A program made the position numbers and the translations under genes. From assembly GCF_014982725.1 (NCBI RefSeq), contig NZ_JADCJZ010000001.1, positions 784,488-848,487 of the forward strand: DNA of 64,000 bases. The letters are read 5' to 3'. The stretch's first letter is position 1, and each line of letters starts with the position of its first letter. The stretch comes from Thermophilibacter gallinarum. Its GTDB lineage: Bacteria; Actinomycetota; Coriobacteriia; Coriobacteriales; Atopobiaceae. Positions 51,786-61,069 of this stretch are shown one piece after another. The notes below the pieces were generated by a model. The model had not been told where the DNA came from. It saw only the letters and a list, made by a program, of their open reading frames with translations, and searched no databases.

Positions 51786-53003
51786 ATGCTTTGCCAGTTT
51801 ACGTTCAGCAACTACCGGTCCTATCGTGATGAGACAACGCTCACGATGTAGGCGTCTTCCATGAAGGAGTTCTCACGGTCCCTTCGAACGAGTTCCGATG
51901 CGCAGAGTTTTCTTCCAGTTGCCGCGGTCTACGGGCCTAACGCTGGCGGCAAATCCAACCTCCTCGAGGCGCTTGGATACGTCAAAAACGCCGTTGCGCG
52001 ACCGATTTTCTCTCTAATGCGTGGCAAGGGCGTGCCGGAGGGATCTACGCCTCGACTCCTGCGCTGCTCTCCGTTTGCGTTTGATGCCGCACACTCTCGT
52101 CAGCCCTCGGAGTTCGAGGTCTACTACCGTGTCGGCGACTATGAGTATCGCTATGGACTCGCGGTCAGTGCGTCAGAGATAGTCAGCGAGGATTTATTCC
52201 GGCGTAAGGTGGGGGCCTCCCGCTCGGCGACGCTGTTCAATTGAATGGCTGAGGAGCTTGAGCTTGGACCGTCCCTGCGTCGCGCGGGGGTATCTGTGAA
52301 CTTTAACCCGACAATACCGTACCTCTCGTATCTGTACATGAACAGCGACCTGGAGTCGGTGCACCAGGCAGCGAGCTGGTTCCTCGACTGCATCTACCTA
52401 AACTACAACAGCTGCTACCTCGAGCACGTTCTCGAGGACATGCTCGACGAGAGGGACTCTCCCAAGATAGTCCGCTTCCTCAAGGCGGTCGACGTGCACG
52501 TCGACGGGTTCCGCGTCGAGCGCGACGGGGACGGCGAGCGTCAGCGCGTGTACGTCCGGCACTCGGTCGGGGGCTCCGATTACGAGCTGCGCCTCTCCGA
52601 GGAGTCCGCGGGAACGCAGAAGCTGATGGGGCTCGCCCGCTTCCTCCTGAGCGCGCTGGAGAACGGGGGCACCGTCCTCGTGGACGAGCTCGACGCGAAG
52701 CTTCACCCCAAGCTCCTTCGCTACGTGATCCTCCTGTTCAAGGACCCCGAGGTGAACAAGGGCGGCGCCCAGCTGATCTTCACCAGCCAGGACGTGTCCA
52801 CCATGCGCAACGACGTGTTCCGCCGCGACGAGATCTGGTTCGCCGCGCGCGACGAGAGCGAGGCGAGCCAGCTCTGGTCGCTCTCCGACCTGCACGAGCC
52901 CAACGGCAACCTCGTCAGCAAGAACGCGGCGTTCGACAAGCAGTACCTCTCCGGCCGCTACGGGGCCGACCCGCACCTTACCCGCATCGAGGAATGGGGC
53001 TAG
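51786..53003 (+). pseudogene. RloA-like AAA ATPase with two in-frame stops
   Basis: One frame from ATG 51786 to 53003 reads as a full AAA_15-type ATPase (about 405 codons) interrupted by TAG at 51849 (after FSNYRSYRDETTLTM) and TGA at 52242 (after SRSATLFN). Walker A is YGPNAGGKSNLLEAL; the C-terminal half has SEESAGTQKLMGLARFLLSA, VLVDELDAKLHPKLLRYVIL and FTSQDVSTMRND. Both stops fit a single C to T change (CAG to TAG, CGA to TGA). With the RloB-like frame downstream it would have been a defence ATPase. Confidence 0.8.
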
Positions 53004-53006
53004 GCC

Positions 53007-53494
53007 ATGGCGGCCGGAAGGCGCGGTTGGCGCAGCGGCAGCGGCAAGCACACGCTCGGCCTGCTCGAGTACGCTGAGGAGCTTTGCCGATACGCGCCCG
53101 ACCCCTTCGACCACGTCTGGCTCGTGTTCGACAAGGACGACTTCCCGGCGGACGAGTTCGACCGGGTAGAGAGGGAGTGTGCGGCGGCGTCGGACTCCGC
53201 CTGCACGTTCCACGCCCTCTGGTCGAACCCCTGCTTCGAGGTCTGGCCGCTCCTGCACCTGCGCTACACCACGGCGCCGATGGACGCGGCGGCATGCCAG
53301 AAGACGCTCGCCGACTCCTTGGCTCGCGAGTTCGGGGTTGACTATCGCAAGAACATGGGTGGTCTGTTCGCGCTCATTGCCCTATGAGGCGGGATGCCGA
53401 GGCGAACGCCGCCAGGCTCGCCAGGCACCACGAGGCGATCGGCAACGACCGGCCGTCGTCCATGAACCCGGGGACGCGGGTCGCCAATAATTAG
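53007..53494 (+). pseudogene. RloB-like protein, truncated and frameshifted
   Basis: The frame MAAGRRGWRSGSGKHTLGLL is followed by DHVWLVFDKDDFPADEFDRV and ALWSNPCFEVWPLLHLRYTT, the RloB core (the metal-type D.D and SNPcFE.W motifs). The usual first 60-80 residues with the EG..TE motif are absent. The frame ends at 53387, while the family C-terminus continues in another frame (EANAARLARHHEAIGNDRPS, SMNPGTRV) to 53494. So there is an N-terminal loss plus a frameshift. Confidence 0.75.
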
Positions 53495-53906
53495 GTTACA
53501 GGGGCAGGATGGCTGAAGGCAATGGGGGACTAGCGCATATCCATTCGTTTATGTTTTGGGTACTCCCCTTGTTGAGTTCGAGTCTGTTTCAGGAATGCGT
53601 TCTTGAGTGGAAGCTTGCGATTCTCGCATCAAATCTATCAGTGTTTACGTGTTTTTTCGAATTGAGGAATTGATTCCACCGCTGATACTTCTAGTATCTG
53701 ATCGTGATAAGAAGCTGTTGCTTGAGCTTGGGAAAACCCTCCAGCTCCAAATGATCTAATTTTCGAAAAGGTTGTAGTTCAACTCCATATCTCTGCTTGT
53801 GTGCTTTACGATGATATCGATGGAGGCGAATCCTCTTTTGTTGTCTGTGCTAACCTTACTCCCAGTACAATATCTGTCATCGATAGCCTAATAGGTTGGA
53901 GAATTG
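53495..53906. other. AT-rich 412-nt gap before the sugar operon
   Basis: No supported gene. The composition drops sharply towards AT. TTGTCT (53841-53846) and TACAAT (53866-53871), 19 nt apart and about 40 nt upstream of rmlA, are a possible promoter for the nine-gene operon. Confidence 0.45.
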
Positions 53907-54782
53907 ATGAAAGGCGTCGTTCTTGCCGGTGGGTCTGGTACGCGGCTCAGCCCCCTCACCTCGGTGACTTCAAAACAGCTGCTTCCTGTCTATGACAAGC
54001 CGATGGTTTACTATCCGCTATCTGTTCTCATGATGGCAGGCATTCGGGACATCCTTATCATCTCGACTCCGGAAGATCTTCCAAACTTTGAGCGCCTGCT
54101 TAAGAGTGGGAGTGATCTTGGTATCCGACTGAGCTATACCGTCCAGCCTGAGCCAAATGGTCTCGCGCAGGCTTTCGTCATCGGCGAGGATTTCATCGAC
54201 GGAGACTCGTGCGCTCTCGTTCTGGGAGACAACATCTTCTACGGCAGCGGCATGACCGGCTACCTTGCCGACGCGGTTCGTCGTGAGCGCGGTGCCACGG
54301 TCTTCGGCTATCACGTAGAGGACCCGGAGCGTTTTGGCGTGGTGGAGTTCGACAAGTTCGGCCGTGCCCTCTCCATTGAGGAGAAGCCCGAGCACCCCAA
54401 ATCAAACTATGCGGTTACCGGCCTCTACTTTTACGACAGCCACGTCTGCGAATACGCGAAGTCGCTTACGCCCTCCGCGCGCGGCGAGTACGAGATTACG
54501 GACCTTAATCGCATATACCTCGAGAAGGGGATGCTTAGCGTTACGACGCTTGGCCGCGGGTTCGCCTGGTTCGATACCGGTACCGTCGACTCCCTCTATG
54601 AGGCGAGTGAGTTCATTCGCGTCATCGAACGGAGCCAGGGCGTGAAAATCGCTGCTCTCGAGGAGATCGCCTTCAATGCGCGCTGGATCACCCGCGAAGA
54701 CGTCCTCAGAGCGGCAGATCGACACGACAAGGCCGAATACGGCAGGTATCTCAGGCGTATCGCGAGCAAGCAGCCCTTCTAG
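53907..54782 (+). CDS. rmlA: glucose-1-phosphate thymidylyltransferase
   Basis: Makes dTDP-glucose from dTTP and glucose-1-phosphate; 291 aa. [20 protein letters not shown] is the nucleotide loop; [33 protein letters not shown] and [20 protein letters not shown] follow as in RmlA/RffH. ATG 53907 follows GGAG; a TTG sits just before it. First gene of a nine-gene operon, 14 nt before rmlB. No rmlC or rmlD is present, so the end sugar is not L-rhamnose. Confidence 0.95.
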   Translation: MKGVVLAGGSGTRLSPLTSVTSKQLLPVYDKPMVYYPLSVLMMAGIRDILIISTPEDLPNFERLLKSGSDLGIRLSYTVQPEPNGLAQAFVIGEDFIDGDSCALVLGDNIFYGSGMTGYLADAVRRERGATVFGYHVEDPERFGVVEFDKFGRALSIEEKPEHPKSNYAVTGLYFYDSHVCEYAKSLTPSARGEYEITDLNRIYLEKGMLSVTTLGRGFAWFDTGTVDSLYEASEFIRVIERSQGVKIAALEEIAFNARWITREDVLRAADRHDKAEYGRYLRRIASKQPF

Positions 54783-54796
54783 GAGGAATTCGATAA

Positions 54797-55879
54797 ATGA
54801 AGACCTATCTGGTTACCGGAGGCGCAGGATTCATCGGGAGCAACTTCGTTCAGTTTGTCCTTGCTAACCATGATGGAGTGCGTGTGGTGAACGTTGACGC
54901 GCTTACCTATGCGGGCAATCTGGAGAATCTTGCCCCCGTCAAGGACGACCCGCGCTATACCTTTGTTCACGCAGACATCTGCGATCGCGCGCGTATGCGT
55001 GCCTTGATTGCCGAGTATGATCCCACCTACGTTGTGAACTTTGCCGCTGAGTCCCACGTCGACCGCTCGATTGAGAATCCTTCGGTCTTTGCGGTCACCA
55101 ACGTGCTCGGAACCATCTCGCTGCTCGACGCGGTTCGCGACGCGTGGACGAGCGAGAGCGGACCGGGCGACCACAGGTACCTCCAGGTCTCCACTGACGA
55201 GGTCTACGGCACGCTCTCGCTCGACGAGCCTGACGCGTTCTTCCGTGAGAGTACCCCGCTTTCCCCCCACAGCCCCTACTCCGCCTCCAAGGCTTCTGCG
55301 GACATGTTTGTCCTCGCTTATGCGGACACCTTCGGGCTTCCCGTCAACATTACTCGCTGCTCGAACAACTACGGTCCCTACCAGTTCCCTGAGAAGCTTA
55401 TCCCCCTTATGATTCACAACGCCATGGCTCACGAGCCTCTTCCGGTCTACGGGGATGGACTCAACGTACGCGACTGGCTTTACGTTGAGGATCACTGTAA
55501 AGCGATTGATCTCGTGCTCGAGAGGGGACGCGTCGGAGAGGTCTACAACGTGGGCGGCCACAACGAGCGCAACAACATGTACATCGTCGAACGAATTATC
55601 TCGGAGCTCTCCGGGCGGCTCGGTGACCCGGCCATCAGTTCGGACCTCATCAGGCATGTCGAGGACCGCAAGGGTCACGACCGTCGCTACGGAATTGCTC
55701 CGGACAAGATTTACGATGAGCTTGGCTGGGAGCCCGAGACCCCATTCGAAGACGGTATCGGCCGCACCATCTCCTGGTACCTGGGCAATCAGCGCTGGGT
55801 CGACCATGTCACGAGCGGCTCCTATCGGCAGTACTTCGAGAGCATGTACGGCAACCGCAGGATCCTTTCCGAGGAGTAA
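54797..55879 (+). CDS. rmlB: dTDP-glucose 4,6-dehydratase
   Basis: Short-chain dehydrogenase that makes dTDP-4-keto-6-deoxyglucose; 360 aa. The NAD loop is VTGGAGFIGSNFV, the catalytic set is STDEVYG (about 134-140) and YSASK (about 161-165), and NNYGPYQFPEKLIPL is the family signature. ATG 54797 follows GGAGGAA. It feeds the transaminase 6 nt downstream. Confidence 0.95.
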   Translation: MKTYLVTGGAGFIGSNFVQFVLANHDGVRVVNVDALTYAGNLENLAPVKDDPRYTFVHADICDRARMRALIAEYDPTYVVNFAAESHVDRSIENPSVFAVTNVLGTISLLDAVRDAWTSESGPGDHRYLQVSTDEVYGTLSLDEPDAFFRESTPLSPHSPYSASKASADMFVLAYADTFGLPVNITRCSNNYGPYQFPEKLIPLMIHNAMAHEPLPVYGDGLNVRDWLYVEDHCKAIDLVLERGRVGEVYNVGGHNERNNMYIVERIISELSGRLGDPAISSDLIRHVEDRKGHDRRYGIAPDKIYDELGWEPETPFEDGIGRTISWYLGNQRWVDHVTSGSYRQYFESMYGNRRILSEE

Positions 55880-55885
55880 CCAGAG

Positions 55886-57022
55886 ATGATTTCGTTTAAC
55901 GTCCCTCCGTACGTTGGCACGGAGCTCGACTACGTGCGCGAGGCCGTGACAGTCAACCGCAAGATCTGCGGCGACGGCTCCTTTACAAAGCGCTGCGACG
56001 GGTGGATCGAGGAGAGGTTCGGGGCACAGAAGGCACTGCTCACGACAAGCGGCACGACGGCGCTCGAGATGGCGGCGATTCTCTGTGACATTAAGCCCGG
56101 AGATGAGATCATTCTCCCTAGCTTCACCTTCTCCACCACGGCGACCGCCTTCGTGCTCGTGGGCGCTAAGCTCGTCTTCGTCGACATTCGCCCTGACACC
56201 ATGAACATCGATGAGGCAAAGATCGAGGCTGCCATTACTGACCGCACGCGCGTCATCGTTCCCGTCCACTATGCCGGCGTCGCCTGCGAGATGGACACGA
56301 TCATGGACATCGCCCGCCGCCACAGCCTTCTTGTCGTGGAGGATGCCGCCCAGGGGGTGATGAGCACTTATAAGGGGCACGCGCTTGGGACCATCGGCGA
56401 TTTTGGCTGCTACTCGTTCCATGAGACCAAGAACTACTCGATGGGTGAGGGAGGTGCGCTCGTCATCAACCACGAGAAGTACAACGAGCGCGCTGAGATT
56501 GTCCGCGAGAAGGGGACCAACAGGCAGCGCTTCCTCCGCGGTCAGGTGGACAAGTACACTTGGGAGGAGTACGGAAGCAGCTACCTTCCGAGCGACATGA
56601 ATGCGGCGTACCTCTGGGCCCAGCTCGAGGTTGCCGACAAGATCAACGAGGACCGCCTCTCAACCTGGGATGCGTATCACGAGGCATTCCTCCCTCTCGC
56701 GAAGCGCGGTCTCGTGGATCTTCCAACGGTGCCTGCGGAGTGCGCCCATAACGCGCACATGTTCTACCTCAAGTGTCGAGATCTCGAGGAGCGCACCAAG
56801 CTGATTTCCTTCCTTGGGAGGCGCGGGATCAGTGCCGTCTTCCACTATGTGCCCTTGCACTCCTCTCCCGCCGGGCTTCGCTATGGGCGCTTTGCGGGCG
56901 AGGATACCTTCACTACGTCCGAATCAGATCGTCTCGTGCGCTTGCCCCTGTACTACGGGCTGGCCGAGAGCGACCGCGATGCCGTCATCAACGCCGTCAG
57001 GGAGTTCTATGGCAGGAAGTAA
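55886..57022 (+). CDS. wecE: dTDP-4-amino-4,6-dideoxyhexose transaminase (WecE/RffA-like)
   Basis: PLP sugar aminotransferase of the DegT/ArnB family, 378 aa. It follows E. coli WecE motif by motif: ISFNVPPYVGTELDYVREAV, FVDIRPDTMNIDE, AIVPVHYAGVACEMD-type VIVPVHYAGVACEMDTIMDI, EDAAQGVMSTYKGHALGTIG, and the PLP Lys (about 181) in FHETKNYSMGEGGA. It should convert dTDP-4-keto-6-deoxyglucose to dTDP-Fuc4N (thomosamine); the galacto configuration is inferred from WecE. ATG 55886 follows AACCAGAG. The glycosyltransferase gene overlaps its end by 14 nt. No WecD acetyltransferase is encoded. Confidence 0.9.
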   Translation: MISFNVPPYVGTELDYVREAVTVNRKICGDGSFTKRCDGWIEERFGAQKALLTTSGTTALEMAAILCDIKPGDEIILPSFTFSTTATAFVLVGAKLVFVDIRPDTMNIDEAKIEAAITDRTRVIVPVHYAGVACEMDTIMDIARRHSLLVVEDAAQGVMSTYKGHALGTIGDFGCYSFHETKNYSMGEGGALVINHEKYNERAEIVREKGTNRQRFLRGQVDKYTWEEYGSSYLPSDMNAAYLWAQLEVADKINEDRLSTWDAYHEAFLPLAKRGLVDLPTVPAECAHNAHMFYLKCRDLEERTKLISFLGRRGISAVFHYVPLHSSPAGLRYGRFAGEDTFTTSESDRLVRLPLYYGLAESDRDAVINAVREFYGRK

Positions 57023-57977
57023 CCTCAAGGCAGGGGGGAGACTCGTCTCGGTAGTCATTCCGTGCTACTACTCCGAGCTCACTATCGAAAAGGTCGTTAC
57101 CATGACCCGAGACGTTCTCGTTTCGAAGGGGTATCGTTACGAGTTTGTACTCGTGAACGACGGCTCGACCGACGGAACCTTCGACCGTATTCGCTCGCTC
57201 TGCAAAGATAACCCGTCAATTATCGGCGTCAACTTCGCCAAGAACTTTGGCCAGCACAGCGCCATCATCGCCGGCCTCAGGTACGTTCATGGAGACTACG
57301 TCATGTTGATGGACGACGACATGCAGACCCATCCCTCCCAGTGCGGACTGCTGCTCGATGAGATTGAGAAGGGCGAGCATGATGTCGTCTTCGCCCAGTA
57401 CCCGCAGCACAAGGAGGCTCTGTGGCGTCGTCTCGGGTCCGATTTCACGCTGTGGACTATGAGGGTGCTCACCGGTCGTCCCAAGGGCATTGAGGCGAGT
57501 AACTTCCTCGTGATGAAGCGCTTCGTCTCCGATGAGATGATCAAGTATGACGGGCCCTACGTCTACATCCAAGGCCTCATGTTTCGTACGACCCACAATA
57601 TGGTCAACGTCACGGTCAAGCACTTCGAGCGCGAGGTTGGCACGTCGGGGTATACGCTCAGGACCCTCGTCCGCTTGTGGTCAACGGTACTCAACTTCTC
57701 GATGGTTCCGCTCAGGCTCGCCTCCATCGCCGGTGCGGTCCTCGGTCTGCTCGGACTGGTCTGGGCGGTGCTGCTCGTGGTGCAGAAGTTGCTTGACCCC
57801 TCCATCCAGACGGGATGGAGCTCGCTCATGGTGACGATCATCCTCTGCTCGGGCATCATCATCCTTTTCCTTGGACTCATCGGCGAGTATCTCGGTCGGC
57901 TCACGATGACCGTGAGCAAGACGCCCCAGTACGTACTTAAGGAAGTTATCGAGGATGGGGGAGACGAAGATGCGTGA
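57009..57977 (+). CDS. polyprenyl-phosphate glycosyltransferase (ArnC/GtrB-like GT2)
   Basis: A 322-aa GT2 enzyme that moves a sugar from a nucleotide to undecaprenyl phosphate on the inner leaflet. VSVVIPCYYSELTIEKVVTM and FVLVNDGSTDGTFDRI, GVNFAKNFGQHSAIIAGL, and the metal motif VMLMDDDMQTHPSQ are typical of ArnC/GtrB. Two C-terminal TM helices lie at about 230-255 and 270-292. The start is ATG 57009 with AGGGAG 4 nt upstream, inside the previous gene. With the SMR pair downstream it suggests an Arn-like route. Confidence 0.88.
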   Translation: MAGSNLKAGGRLVSVVIPCYYSELTIEKVVTMTRDVLVSKGYRYEFVLVNDGSTDGTFDRIRSLCKDNPSIIGVNFAKNFGQHSAIIAGLRYVHGDYVMLMDDDMQTHPSQCGLLLDEIEKGEHDVVFAQYPQHKEALWRRLGSDFTLWTMRVLTGRPKGIEASNFLVMKRFVSDEMIKYDGPYVYIQGLMFRTTHNMVNVTVKHFEREVGTSGYTLRTLVRLWSTVLNFSMVPLRLASIAGAVLGLLGLVWAVLLVVQKLLDPSIQTGWSSLMVTIILCSGIIILFLGLIGEYLGRLTMTVSKTPQYVLKEVIEDGGDEDA

Positions 57978-59253
57978 GACTAGTCATCGCCTCGTTGTTC
58001 TGGGGTCTATGGACGAGTTTGTTGAGCTCGTTCGAATGGCTCAGCGTCGTGGCATCTATGTAATAGTGTGCGACGGCTACGAGAACGGACCCGCAAAGAG
58101 AGTGGCTGACAAGGCGTACACCATTGACGTGAGGGACACCGAGGCTGTGGCGAAGATGTGCGCGCGAGAACGTGCCGACGGAATCATCTCGTCCTTTTCG
58201 GACGTCCTCGCCGAGAACCTTGTCGCGATTGCCGAAAGAACGGGTCTCCCCACCTATCTGGACTCCGAGCATCTCCGCTTCCTACGCGACAAGGTGCTTA
58301 TGAAGGGCATGTTCGATGAGCTGGGGGTCCCGCATCCCAAGTCGGTGATGGTGCGCAGGGAAACCGCGCCGGAGGATCTTGAAGACCTCCGCTTCCCGTG
58401 CGTCGTCAAGCCGGTGGACGCCTACGGCTCCCACGGCATCCACGTCATCGACGGGCCCGAGGAGGCTATCGAGTACTTTGACGAGACCTCCTCGTTCTCT
58501 GACGCGGATTACATCATCGCGGAGGAGTACAACGACGGGTTTGAGTTCAACATGATGAACTGGATCGTCGACGGCGAGCCCGTGGTCCTTGAGATCGCGG
58601 ACCGCGAAAAGTCGCACGAGATTGCTCACGCCACACCCCACGTGAGCAGGATCGTGTATCCCAGCCGACTCACGGACATTGTCATTGAGGAAGCCCGCGA
58701 CATAGTCTCCAGGGTCGCGCGTTACGTCGGGATGGAAGACGGACCACTCTGCATGCAGTTCTTCTGGAGCGAGGGCCGGGGTCTACAGGTGTGCGAGTGC
58801 GCCGGAAGAATTTTTGGGTACGAGCACGAGCTTCTTGAGCTCGCCTCGGACGTTTCGGTTGAGGAGCTTCTTCTCGACTACGTCTACGATCGAGATCGTG
58901 TTCGCGAAAGGCTGGCCGGGCATTCCCCGTATCTGGACCGCGTGAGCGCCGGACTCTACTTTCACGGGTACGAGGGCTCCATCGCGTCGATCGAGGGTCT
59001 TGAGGAGGCGGAGAGTATGCCCGAGGTGCGTGACGTCCTTTCGTACTATGCCCCCGGCGAGTTCATCCGCCATGGAGTGGGCGACAAGCCCTATGTTATA
59101 AGGATCTACCTTGCCGCGGGCTCGTACGAGGAGATAGATGATGTCACGAACCGCCTTTTCGACGTCGTTCGGGTGAGGGCCGAGGACGGGTCGAACCTGC
59201 TGTATCACAGCGAGATGGTCGCGTATGACGGGGTCTGGCGCAGCCATGAGTGA
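57970..59253 (+). CDS. ATP-grasp carboxylate-amine ligase
   Basis: A 427-aa ATP-grasp protein. It has an N-terminal Rossmann-like part (LVVLGSMDEFVELVRMAQRR), then LRFLRDKVLMKGMFDELGVP, the ATP-binding FPCVVKPVDAYGSHGIHVID, IIAEEYNDGFEFNMMNWIVD, the metal region GLQVCECAGRIFGYEHELLE, and a C-terminal domain of about 110 aa. Relatives join a carboxylate to an amine through an acyl phosphate. In this operon the natural guess is an amino acid added to the 4-amino group of the sugar. ATG 57970 follows GGGGGAG; ATG 57955 has no spacing for a ribosome site. Confidence 0.85.
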   Translation: MRETSHRLVVLGSMDEFVELVRMAQRRGIYVIVCDGYENGPAKRVADKAYTIDVRDTEAVAKMCARERADGIISSFSDVLAENLVAIAERTGLPTYLDSEHLRFLRDKVLMKGMFDELGVPHPKSVMVRRETAPEDLEDLRFPCVVKPVDAYGSHGIHVIDGPEEAIEYFDETSSFSDADYIIAEEYNDGFEFNMMNWIVDGEPVVLEIADREKSHEIAHATPHVSRIVYPSRLTDIVIEEARDIVSRVARYVGMEDGPLCMQFFWSEGRGLQVCECAGRIFGYEHELLELASDVSVEELLLDYVYDRDRVRERLAGHSPYLDRVSAGLYFHGYEGSIASIEGLEEAESMPEVRDVLSYYAPGEFIRHGVGDKPYVIRIYLAAGSYEEIDDVTNRLFDVVRVRAEDGSNLLYHSEMVAYDGVWRSHE

Positions 59254-59641
59254 AGGCTTCGGCAATGGTGTGAGGCGGCGGGCGAGTGCGGGCATCTTCG
59301 CTGCCCTTCACGTGCTCCTCCTCGTCTACTCGCTTTCGGGCATATTCAGCAAGCTTGCCTCCTCGCAGCCCTTCCTCAGTTTCGAGTTCGTCGCGCTTTA
59401 CGGGTGCATGCTTCTCGTGCTCTTTGTCTATGCCATTGCGTGGCAGCAGATTATCAAGCGACTCCCGCTTTCTGTCGCGTTTGCCAATAAGGCGGTGACC
59501 GTCGTCTGGGGAATCGTCTGGGGCTTTATGTTCTTCCACGAGCAGGTTACCGCCAGCATGGTCGTGGGAGCCGCGATTGTTATGGCGGGTGTCGTCCTGT
59601 ACTCCACCGACGGGGACGAGAAGGACGGTGAGGAGAAGTGA
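59246..59641 (+). CDS. SMR/EmrE-like membrane protein, ArnE-like half
   Basis: A 131-aa protein with four TM helices (about 16-34, 45-66, 78-97, 102-122), of the small multidrug resistance fold, with VAFANKAVTVVWGIVWGFMF and an E in the typical region absent from TM1. The acidic tail is DGDEKDGEEK. It starts at ATG 59246, overlapping the ATP-grasp stop by 8 nt, and overlaps the next SMR gene by 4 nt (GTGA). A pair of short SMR proteins next to a polyprenyl-P glycosyltransferase is the ArnE/ArnF flippase pattern. Confidence 0.82.
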   Translation: MSEGFGNGVRRRASAGIFAALHVLLLVYSLSGIFSKLASSQPFLSFEFVALYGCMLLVLFVYAIAWQQIIKRLPLSVAFANKAVTVVWGIVWGFMFFHEQVTASMVVGAAIVMAGVVLYSTDGDEKDGEEK

Positions 59642-59991
59642 GCGCCGGGCTTCTCGTCTTCTCCGGAATCTATCTCTTCGGCGTCTTCATAAGCGCCGTC
59701 TCGCAGGTTCTCCTCAAGAAGTCGGCGATGAAGGAGCATGACTCCGTGCTGGCAGAATATCTCAATCCGCAAGTCATTTTCGCGTACGCCATCTTCGTGT
59801 GCGCGACCCTGCTCTCCGTCGTCTCCTATAAGGTGGTGCCCCTGTCCTTAGGCCCCATACTCGAGGCCACCAGCTACATCTACGTTACCTTTTTCGGTGT
59901 GGTTATCTTTGGGGAGCGGATTACGCGAAGGAAGGCGCTTGCCCTCGCGCTTATCGTGGGCGGGATTTTGGTCTATTCACTGGGAGTTTAG
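59638..59991 (+). CDS. SMR/EmrE-like membrane protein, ArnF-like half
   Basis: A 117-aa protein with four TM helices. YLFGVFISAVSQVLLKKSAM in TM1 and LGPILEATSYIYVTFFGVVI, FGERITRRKALALALIVGGI are typical SMR motifs. It starts at GTG 59638 in a GTGA overlap with its partner, which argues for a heterodimer. The likely role is to move the lipid-linked aminosugar to the outer leaflet. Confidence 0.83.
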   Translation: MSAGLLVFSGIYLFGVFISAVSQVLLKKSAMKEHDSVLAEYLNPQVIFAYAIFVCATLLSVVSYKVVPLSLGPILEATSYIYVTFFGVVIFGERITRRKALALALIVGGILVYSLGV

Positions 59992-60014
59992 GAATACCAA
60001 CCAAGGGAGTGATG

Positions 60015-61055
60015 ATGGACAAGAAGAAAATCGTTGTCTTCGGCGCAACAGGAACGCTCGGCCTCTACACGACCGACCACCTTGCCTCCGAGCTCTCCGA
60101 CGAATGGGAGGTCGTTGCCACGGGAAGGCACCCCGTCGCGTTCTTCGGCGCAAGGTACCCCGGCAAGGTTTCCTATGCGCAGGTTGACATCGATGACGAG
60201 TCCACCTTTGGGTCGCTTCCCGACGAGGGCGTCTATGCCGTCGTGCATTTTGCGGGAGCTCTTCCCGCCTACATGGAGGGCTATGACCCTCGCGCGTACG
60301 TGCAGTCCAACGTCATGGGGACGCTCAACGTTCTCGAGTACGCCCGTCGCAGCGGAGCGACGAGAATCATCTATACCCAGACGATCTCGGACTACGACGG
60401 GTACTTCAACGAGCTGACGGAGCTTATGGACGACATGCCCCGCCGCGTCCCCCTTACGGGAGACCACTCCGTCTACGCGATCACTAAGTGCGCCGCCGAG
60501 GACATCTGCAGGAACTACGAGCGGGAGTACGGCATTGCGTTCTTTGGGCTGCGACTCCCCAACATCTACTGCTACATGCCCGAGATCAAGACCCTCTACC
60601 ATGACGGCAAGCCCGCGACCAGCTCGTATCGCCTCATGATCAAGCGCGCTCTCGAGGGCAGGGACCTCGAGGTCTGGGGAGACCCCGAGAAGGGCATGGA
60701 CCTCATCTACGTGAAGGACTTCTGCCAGATGGCCTGGCGAGAGCTCTTCGCCGACCCCGGCGTAAGCGGAATGTACAACGTTGGCACCGGGAGCATGACC
60801 TCCCTGGACACGCTCGTTTCGACGATCATCGACGTTTTTGGCGCCGGTGACCCCGCCCCGAAGAAAGACTATCGACCCGAGATGCACGACTGCGTCAACT
60901 ACTTCATGAACGTCGACAAGGCGAGGAGAAACCTCGGCTATGAGCCCAAGTTCGGCCCGAGGGAGCTCTTTGAGGACTACAAGACCGAGATGGCCCTCAA
61001 TAGGTTCTCCGACTTCTTCGTTGAGCGCTACGGCGACTCGGCTGCGTACTGCTAG
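60015..61055 (+). CDS. NAD-dependent epimerase/dehydratase (extended SDR)
   Basis: A 346-aa extended short-chain dehydrogenase. The NAD loop is VVFGATGTLGLYTTDHLASE, the catalytic Tyr-Lys is in SVYAITKCAAEDICR (about 154-158), and FGLRLPNIYCYMPEIKT, DLIYVKDFCQMAWRELF and GMYNVGTGSMTSLDTLV resemble UDP/dTDP-sugar epimerases and reductases. It could act on the same sugar or on a second one. The start ATG 60015 follows AAGGGAG; GTG 60009 and ATG 60012 are in frame. 23 nt after the SMR pair. Confidence 0.82.
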   Translation: MDKKKIVVFGATGTLGLYTTDHLASELSDEWEVVATGRHPVAFFGARYPGKVSYAQVDIDDESTFGSLPDEGVYAVVHFAGALPAYMEGYDPRAYVQSNVMGTLNVLEYARRSGATRIIYTQTISDYDGYFNELTELMDDMPRRVPLTGDHSVYAITKCAAEDICRNYEREYGIAFFGLRLPNIYCYMPEIKTLYHDGKPATSSYRLMIKRALEGRDLEVWGDPEKGMDLIYVKDFCQMAWRELFADPGVSGMYNVGTGSMTSLDTLVSTIIDVFGAGDPAPKKDYRPEMHDCVNYFMNVDKARRNLGYEPKFGPRELFEDYKTEMALNRFSDFFVERYGDSAAYC

Positions 61056-61069
61056 GGCAAGGGGGGTCC

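Noticed and set aside
53495..53906. Short frame at 53801-53995 as a leader gene
   Set aside because: It overlaps the rmlA start in another frame, has no ribosome site and no recognisable protein features.
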